Below the pieces are notes generated by a model. It did no database searches. It saw nothing but the letters and a program-made list of their open reading frames with translations, and had not been told where the DNA came from. A DNA stretch of 64,000 nucleotides from Lanius collurio. Taxonomy: Eukaryota; Chordata; Aves; Passeriformes; Laniidae. Below are positions 12,901-21,900 of the stretch, piece by piece; positions within the stretch are counted from its first letter, which is position 1, and each line of letters opens with the position of its first letter. The translations under genes were made by a program, and so were the position numbers. The stretch is taken from contig JACBWW010000004.1 of the NCBI GenBank assembly GCA_020086605.1, positions 40,095,565-40,159,564 of the forward strand, given 5' to 3'.

Positions 12901-15900
12901 AAATTCTGCACTTTTTGTGTCCATTATCAATGATACATTCTTCTTCCCTGATTTGTTATCGTCCTCCTTAAGTCTGAGATAACACCCAGACAATAGTACC
13001 ACCTTTATCTTATCTACAGTCCAAGTTCCAGGTATCCACAAAGAAATATCTAGGGGGACTTCAGTGGTTGTTGCTGGTTGCAGATGACATCTGTCCCATA
13101 ACTTGGGGTGGTCTTTGTTCGATTGGTGATGTGTATGAGCAGTTGCTTCTTTACACGGTTTACCACAGTGGGAATTTTTGTCCAGGTGCATTATCCAGGA
13201 TGTGCCAACCAGATCTCGCCTCTCCCTGGAGTTAGTGCCATCCTGTCACTCCATTCTGTGCTTATCTCATGGCAAAGTCGTTCTGTGGCCTAAACAGTGT
13301 TTGAGACAGGCAACCATGCTCTTTAAGTCCTTACAGTAGCTGCATTCAAATGCCAGGCAGAATTTGTTGGGGGAGTCAGCACAATGGCGTATTTTACACT
13401 GACTTGTAGCAGAGGCAGACTGAGTTCACTGTAGTCCCCCACCCAGTGTCTGTGTTGGGAAGATGCTTTGCCCTCAGGGGGCTACAAAGTGGGGCCTGTC
13501 CTTGGCTGCTGAGAGCTTCTCCACGGACTTCGTTGCTTTCTTGATTTCAACGGATGTTTGCATTTTTCTGGTGTATAGAAAGGCCATATAGAAAAGAGTA
13601 GATGTGGGCTTACTTTGGTGTGTCCTTGATGGCCAGCTCTAATTCTTCAAGCTCCTTCTTGTAGTCTGGCCCTTGCTAAAGGTCTGTAAAAGCTCTCCTA
13701 TTTATTTACTTCTAATCTACAGAATGGTCCAGCTAAATTTACTGCTCTTTCTTCGGATGGCCTGTTTGCTCCCTGTAATTTGATTTTCAGATGAGCTCAT
13801 CTTCCCCTGTTATCTAAACCAAGAGCAAGAACCTGATGATAAATTCTGCAGCCTCCGTTGCTGTAATGTAACATGAGCGTAACATGATTCTTCTCTCCAA
13901 CAGGACATGGCTGAGAATTGGCTGTAGCTGAGAATGGTTGCCTCATTTTCTAAATTAAGATTAAAGACTTAGTTTGAGAAAATTAGTGTCTGCCTCTTAA
14001 CAACAACTAACACATTTTGGTGAGTTCCCTCTGCCAGCGTCAGTGCTGCATTATGCAGAGGGAGGGAGCAGCCAGCCAGCCAGATCACACAGAAAGATTT
14101 CTGTTTGTGACAACTCTGTATTGAATGAGGACTTGGCTTTGTGGGGGTTTCTAATATTGCATACAATGTCCTGAAAAGTGTAAGATTTGCCTGAGTGAAG
14201 CAATTGATTGGTGGGTAGCTGTCCATTTGGATTCTGCCACTAGCTGCACACTCTTGCTTTATATGTTTTCTTTTACTGTGTGCCTAAAACCACAGTCCTT
14301 GGAAATGCTCTTTTACCATCAGCAGGTGCAGCAGGACTTATAACATGTTTTCAGATCTTTCTATCGCCTAACTATTGATGCAACCACCAGAGAATCACAA
14401 AAATGGGGAGAGAGACTGGCTGAATGTGGAGGGTACCCCGGCTTTCCGTGGCCTTCTGTGGCCTTCTGTGCTTTTGCACATTACACATGATGTAACAAAG
14501 ACAAATGGCAAAGTCATCAGTGGGTAAACAGCAAAGGAGCCTTTGGGTGAAGGCCATGTCTTTGCCCTGTTCAGGGCATTTTCATGATCAGTTGAAGCAG
14601 AAATTATGTGAGGAGCATTTCAAATTGTATGGCAGTCATACAAATTGAACAGTACTGTGCTACTGAAAATCCACAAACTTAAATAAACTGTCCACTTTCT
14701 CAATTTTTCCAGGAACTTGATTATAATTACAGAGCAGAAGTTAAAAAACTCATTCCCCACTTGAAGTATTTGGACAGAATACCAGCAAGCCAGACTGATC
14801 TCCTTCCTTCCAAGAAGATGCGGGATTTTCTAATCATCAAGGAATCCATCAAGGAAGGTGGTTTAGCCAGAGACATTTCATGGTTAGGTATGACAGGTTT
14901 CCTGTTGGAGTTCAGTTTTCAAATTATGATGTGTAAAAAAAGAAAGATGAAGAGCAAGCTGACCTTTTTAAAGCCAATCTTTACTTATAGTAAAGTAACA
15001 AAGGATGTTGTCTTCACTTGGGAAGTAAAAAAGCTGTAATTCAGCAGATAACAGTGTAGATTTAAATGGAAATTTGTCCTAAGCTGGACATCAAGATCAA
15101 AAAATGCAGACAACCTCTGGAGCATCAAGCAAATCCAGCAGTAGCTGGGAGTCTGTACTTAGGGCTCATTCTGCTTGATGGGAAAAAGCAAAGCTTGGAA
15201 AGGAATGTTTCAACAACAGCTGTTCACAGCTCTTTCCATGGTAATAGTCAATCCTGTGTAGCATGGATGTAGTAGGATTTCCAATTCCAATTTAATAATA
15301 GGAAAGGCAATTTGATTACCACCCTTCAGTGGTAGCAACATCTCAGGAAGATTGCATGGTCTCATAAGAAATCTGTTCCACTTTCTTTGTTGCCATGATT
15401 AAGTTCATTACATTCATTAGTAGAGAATAAATGGTTTGAAAGTAAATCTGTTGTCCCCTTGCCTATAGCCTTGGTAATAGTTCAGATGTCCATGCTTTTA
15501 TGTGTCATGCTACATGCACTTTACCACATACTATTAAATATTGCAAAGTATTTCCTATAACTGCTCCTGTTTCTTCCCATTAGTGTGAGCAATGCAGTTG
15601 GCTTCCCAGCCCCCTCCCCAAGTTGTGGTTTGCCTGCCAACTGTAGTCCATTAAAAATTTAGTTTGTTTTGGAATAAGTACATACATTTGTCATTTATTT
15701 AATCCCTATGGGTCCAAATCATTAGATGTAATAGTAGTCATGGTAGGGAAAAAATCCATTAATATCTGATCCCTCAGTGATCCTACTTTGGCAACATCAC
15801 CTGAGGTTCAGAAAACCAGTTAACAAAGTTTACTGACAGAAACAGTAGGGGCAGAGCACAAAATTGTGGATTCATATAATTTCCTAGTATAGCCAGACTT

Positions 15901-18900
15901 TTATTCTTGCCTGCAACTCTAAACCAGTAAGTTCATACAGTCAGGTTCAGACATCCCAGTACTTTTTCCTTTCTAGTAGCAACATTGATTTGGGTACTTT
16001 TCATGTGCTGTGTTTTTCATGGGTTCCTATTAACAGCTGTACCCAAGATACATTAAAGGTCACTAACACTCAGGTCTTAAGGAAATGACCTTTTAATTAC
16101 ACAGCTGATTCCTCACTTTGTAGCTGGTAGATACTCAACAGTTTACAAAGCACGTTATTCATCTGGGCACTGAAATGAAATTCTCTCTCCTGTGGGTGGT
16201 TGGCTGCCTATGCTGCTCTTAGAGCTGTGCTGTGCTCCCAGGACAGCCAGCAGTTGGGCAGGTAAGAGGACAAGGATCTGTCTGCCTTTGCTAGTTTTTG
16301 TATAAACTTTCTTGCCCTGTAGCAGCATTACAAAGACAGTTTTCACCTTTCTTTCTGTGGTAGAAAAGTATCTGTCCCTGGGGCAGTACTGGAAAAATCT
16401 ATCACTGCCATTCCCAGATTTCTGTAACTCCTGGTACACAGTTTCCCCTGTTTGACTGATAGCTCTGGTAAGGTGTCCATCACCATCTGCATTTTGCCAG
16501 GGCATTTAAGCAATGTATTTTAAGACTGGGGCCTAGGCTGTGCTTCTGGCAAGTCTGCAGTGGTTCCCCTGTGGGCAGGTGGGCAGCAAACGAGAGGCAG
16601 CTTAAACTTATTCTGGGCATCCAGGCAGGGAAAGTAGCAGAGCCATGGATGCATCCAGCCTCACCTGTGAGACAATCAGAGGTGGGTGGTGAGCACAGAG
16701 CAGTTCCTGACCCATAACCCCAGCTGCCTGTCTCTGGTGCCCAGGAGCAGGAGAAGGGTGGGAAGGGATATCAGTTTATTTAGGGATCCCCAGATTCTGC
16801 CATGACTGTGCAGCACAGGAAGACCTCTGTCTCTGGGCTGGACCCATTCCAGAATGTTTCTTGTAGCTGCAGTTACATATTTTCTGTCCCCTATAGCTCC
16901 AGGTGTGCAGCATCAGTCACGATATTGGCAAGGTACAGTGATGGTGTGGTTTGAAGCCTTGCACAACTGTGCTCACACTAATGAAATCTCTCTTCTAGAT
17001 CCGTATCTTGGGGTAGTAGCAAAGCAGTCTGGATGTGGCCCAAAACCCCCAACAGTTTCCAGACCTGGAAATGCACAATGTTCTGCTAACGTAGGGACAT
17101 GTAGTGATGCCAGCCTCTTGTCTGGTAGCTGTCCTCTTCCAGATCCTGCTGTTTTTCCTGATAAGCTGTTCACAGAAGATGACCCCACTGATTTGACACA
17201 TGGTAATGTATATTTTTTTATCCTGTTCTTTCCCACACCTCCACCTCCTTCTGAATGTTATTACTGATGAAAGGCAGGGTTCTTTGAATACCACCCACCC
17301 ATGCCACTCCTAATCAGGTTCAGCATTTGTTTTCTTCCATGAGACTCACCTGCTCCAGCACAGGATTTCCTTTATTTCCCCCTGAAGCAGAAGGTGCAGG
17401 TCACCTGGGCTGCCCACTCCTCAGCTCCTCACCCCATGCACCACGTGCTGCTGTCCTTTTTCCCAGCCCCATACTGCAATGGTGCTCCCCTGACGGTGCT
17501 GCCTTTTAGACCTCATTGCAGCTGTCCTGCTTGAGTGACATATGGGAACATCCTGTTCAGCCACAGGAATGTGGTCCAAGGTAGTCCCCTAGAAAAGATG
17601 TGGTGATGCACTTTCACTCCCCCCAGGATCATGTGCTCAGACTGTGTGTGCTGCAGTGTCATACTGCAGCAGCATCACTGCTGTCAATGAGTACTTTGTT
17701 TTGGGTTTCTGGGGATTGGTGCTTCAGCAGGAGGAGTCAGTTCCTTAACTTCACATCTCGATCCACAGGCTAGCCCAAAACACAGGTCTACCACTGCCCT
17801 TCTCACCCTAGTCACTTGGAAACGCTACCCATCCTTCCCTGACTGCTGAAAACACCTTGATGGTGTAACTCCACCAGCCCACGGAGTGCAGATTAGATAG
17901 GAAGATGGCAGTTGTTTCCAGGCATTGTGGGCTGCTTTCCTCAGATGCCAGTCTCTCCTCAGTTCCCTTCCTTTAGGTAGGACTCAGGATGATGGATTAG
18001 ATGAAGCAATGCAGAGTCAACAGCTGAGGGCACATTTGGAAATGTACATGGAAACCAAGTACAGCTTGCCAGGGAATGAGACTGTAATTTTACATGCACT
18101 TTTAGGCAGCTAACACTACTGATAGAGACAGTTTTACTGTTCACTGCTTCTTCTTTTCACCCAACATTCACTCTTCTTCTGACCCTAGGCGGCCTTACCT
18201 CTTGTTAATCTGATTTTGATTTAGATACAGCAGAACAAATAAAAAAGAACCCCAAAAATCATATTTTGCTTTAATCTAAACTTATTCTGACCGACCATGT
18301 GTCCACACAAATATTTGCACCAGCACAACTAGGGAGACAGGAGGCAGGAACAGAAGACAGATTCTGGTGGAAAGAGAGAAACTACCTTTTAGCAGCAGTG
18401 TCAGGCCATGCCAGCTGATACTGTGAACCTACACCTGATACTGTGAACCTACACCATGAGATACCACAACTTTCAGGAAATCATACTAACTGACTTCAAA
18501 GACAGCACTGTTTGTTAAATGCTGGAGTAAAATGTTTTCTTTTTCCCTGTTTTTCTTAGGACTCCGTCAAGTTATATGTGGGAACCCTGCCAAGGCCCTT
18601 CGAGAAAGGAGGCAAAAGGTAGGTGTATGTTTTTCTTGTATACTTCATATTCCTGCACGGTGCCCCCCATAATTCCTGGGATAAACTGAACTCCCACTGT
18701 GGCTTGTGGCAGTTCACTCTCTTCTGTAGCCCAAGAACCCCCAACATGCAGTTGCCTTTGGGGAGGACAGAGGGACTCTGGCCATGATGTTGCACGTGCC
18801 CATGTGTTAGCAGCAGTGGACTGTCAGCTGCAAGGGAACACGTGGAAATCACATATCAGCTGCTGGGGGCAGACTTCCTGTCGTCCTGCAGCGAGCAAAG

Positions 18901-21900
18901 TACAAGGCAGGATTGCAAAATTGGATGGTATTTCTACAACAGCTATTAAGAAAAAGAGTTTTTTCAGCAGTGGTTCTTTGATGTTGGCATAAACAGTCAG
19001 CTTGCTAATACTGCAAGGTCATTCTTATCGACTAAAACACAAAGCCAAAGTTTGCTCCTCTTGGCAGTGGGGTGGTACCCCTGCCCTGTGGCTCGTTTCA
19101 GCAGTTATTTAGTGAGAGGATACTCGTGTGTGTAAAGGGGAGCAGCCTGGTTTGTCATGGTCAGCTTTTGTGGGCCCTGAAGTTCAACGCAGCACAGCTG
19201 CACATGTGTGGGTTTAAACAGGTTGTGGTAAATCAGGGAGATGCACAGGATTCTGGCTTAATGCTGACAGCAGATGTTAAAGAACTGCAGGGAAACAAAT
19301 GTGTACCACCCTTGTCTTCCTGCTGCCACTGCCTCAGCAATAGAAAGCTTTTCTGAAACAAATTTGAACCTTTTAGTGAGTTATTGTGTGCTGAAAACTA
19401 GGATGTGGAGTGAGACTGTGGTCACATACTGAGTAGTGCAGTTTCTGTGGTACTGGTCTTATTATGCCTATTGGTATAGGTACTATAGGCTTATAGCCAG
19501 TGAAATATAAACCAACAATTTTTTAACTGCTGCCCTGGGTTCCTCAGGCTGTAACAGCACATGACTGGGGAGTGGGACTTCTTAAAACTGAGGAGCTAGA
19601 AAATGGTGACGGGTGATCTAAAAATTCAGAAACAACAGTGGGCTTTGATGCATTCTGAAATCCACATCTAGAAACAGAGCTGGGAAGAGTTCCAAGGGAT
19701 ATCTAGATAACTTCTGCCATTTCCACAGCCACCTGCTGTGAGCCCTTTGAAACCGTCTGGTCTGATGACAGAAAACCTTTGTGGCTCTGGAGGAGGAAGA
19801 GATCTGCACCAGGAAAATGTGTCCCCTGGCCTGACAGCAAGGACGGAGCAGCACAAGGGGTGAGACCGCCGGGGAAATCTTGCCGTTCAATAAACTGTGC
19901 ATTCATTTTCTGATTCAAAAATAAGATCAGCGCTTTGGCCACCTGGTGGCGGTTTCGAGGGGTAGTCTCGGCCTCCTGCTTTCCTGTCCCTGCTTTGGGC
20001 GGCAGTCCTCCTGCCTGGAGCACCTGCGGGATGGTAAGGAAGTAGAATCCTCTGCCTTCTCTCTAGAGCACAGGCGGGATGGGCTCACTTCCTTAGCAAG
20101 AGAAGGAAATTACTTTTCATAACTGGTGAGCCGTTCTTTGCCCTGACCGTGTCTAGTTCAGACAGTAAAAGAGCTGGAAGGGGATGAGCTTTTCTGCAAG
20201 CAGCACATGGGCCTAAGCAAACAAAAAGCCGAAAGACAAATACCACCTTGCTGAGATCTCATAGATCTCACAGACAGGTAATGGTTATTTTGGAAGTAAA
20301 AATTATTTTATTTCTCTGAGCTTACTCCACTGGGTAGAATTTTAAATCCACTCCACCTGATTAACTTTAAAACACTTGAGATAATCAGACACAGGCATCT
20401 TAGATGGCTGATCCAATTAAAATGATTTTTCATATCTCCTGGAAGGTGTGAAATAACAGTGGGTAACTAGATCCACTGCCTGGGTGATTTCCTGAGTGGC
20501 CATGCCAAGCTGCACTTGACCACACTCAAGAGCTAATTAGAGGTGTGATCCTTGATGTTGTCCAGGCGCCTGCAAACAGATCTGCAAGAACAAACCAGCC
20601 AGGCATTGAAGGTGGCTGAGGGTGAAGGCTGGAGCCTGACTGACAGCTCAGAAGATGAGTTGAGGGAGGCCTGTGGTGAGAGCCTCACTGAAAGGATTTC
20701 ACTTGAGCCTTCTTCCCACTGCACTTTCTCCCACTCTTTCTCAGGTACTGGACTTAACCCCCTGGGGGAGGGTTGGCATTGGGCACTAAAACGTGCTGTT
20801 TGTAATAGGTGCGTTGGTAACCCCAGTGTTTTATGAGATCTGCTGTCTGTGCTCTAGAGCAGCAATTGGAAAATGCCATTGCAGAGCCAGACTCTAAGCA
20901 ATCCATTCCAGTGTTTAAGCAGGACATTGTGGCCAGTTGTGTTGACCATCAATTGAAATATTTCAGCATGAATATATAGAATTAAGAGGAGTAAAGGTGA
21001 TCTCACACTGTCTTAACATCAAGTCTAGTAAAAGGACATGTCTCAGTGTTTTACCTTGTGTCACTAATTTATGACAGTGCTAGGTGAGTCTGAAATGCTG
21101 TCATTCCTACTGAGCTGTATTTGAACTCCGTTGGCACTGATGTACATAATGACTGAGCTAATGATTAAGGTTTGACTGAACAACTGAGAATTCTGGAAAG
21201 ATGTGCAACAAAAAAGATGCATTCAATAAAGGGTTTAAGAATGGAACATGATCTTCTACTCAGGAATAAAGCCAAAGGCTTCTCTGAAATTGCATTTACA
21301 TGAATGAAAGCAGAATTCCCACTCTTCACTACTTGTTGAATATTGTCTTTAAGAATATTAGAAACATTAATAATGGTTATTCCAAATACATATCAAATAG
21401 AGGACATTACATAATTACATCTTCAATCTGTTTTCCATTGTTAATAATAGCAACTCTTTTTTTCTCAATAAATAGAAGTATATGTATTTTCATTTTATAT
21501 TTCTTTCAAGGGCAAAAGTGGCTCTACTAAACTTTGTAAAAATATAGTACTTTTTGGGAAAAAAATATGGAAATATCATTAAACTTTTTGCAGTCTGTGT
21601 GTATTAACAGTCCTATAAACAACATCTCCCTAACAAGGATGAAAGCTGTCTGGAAAAATCTACAGGAATGGCCTATTGTCCAGTAACCACAAAAGTCTCA
21701 GGTTATGATCTTGTGGTCTTTTTAGTTTTAATCTGATTTTTTCAGATTTTTTTTTTTTACATTGAGTATGTTGGTCGCATCATCTTTGTAGATTAAGTAG
21801 ACAGTGTCACAAACATCTCACAGTGTAACAGTGTCATGCCCTTTGGCACTGTTAAAGTCAATGGTTGGACATGCATCTTTCCATCCTCTAACTAAATCTT

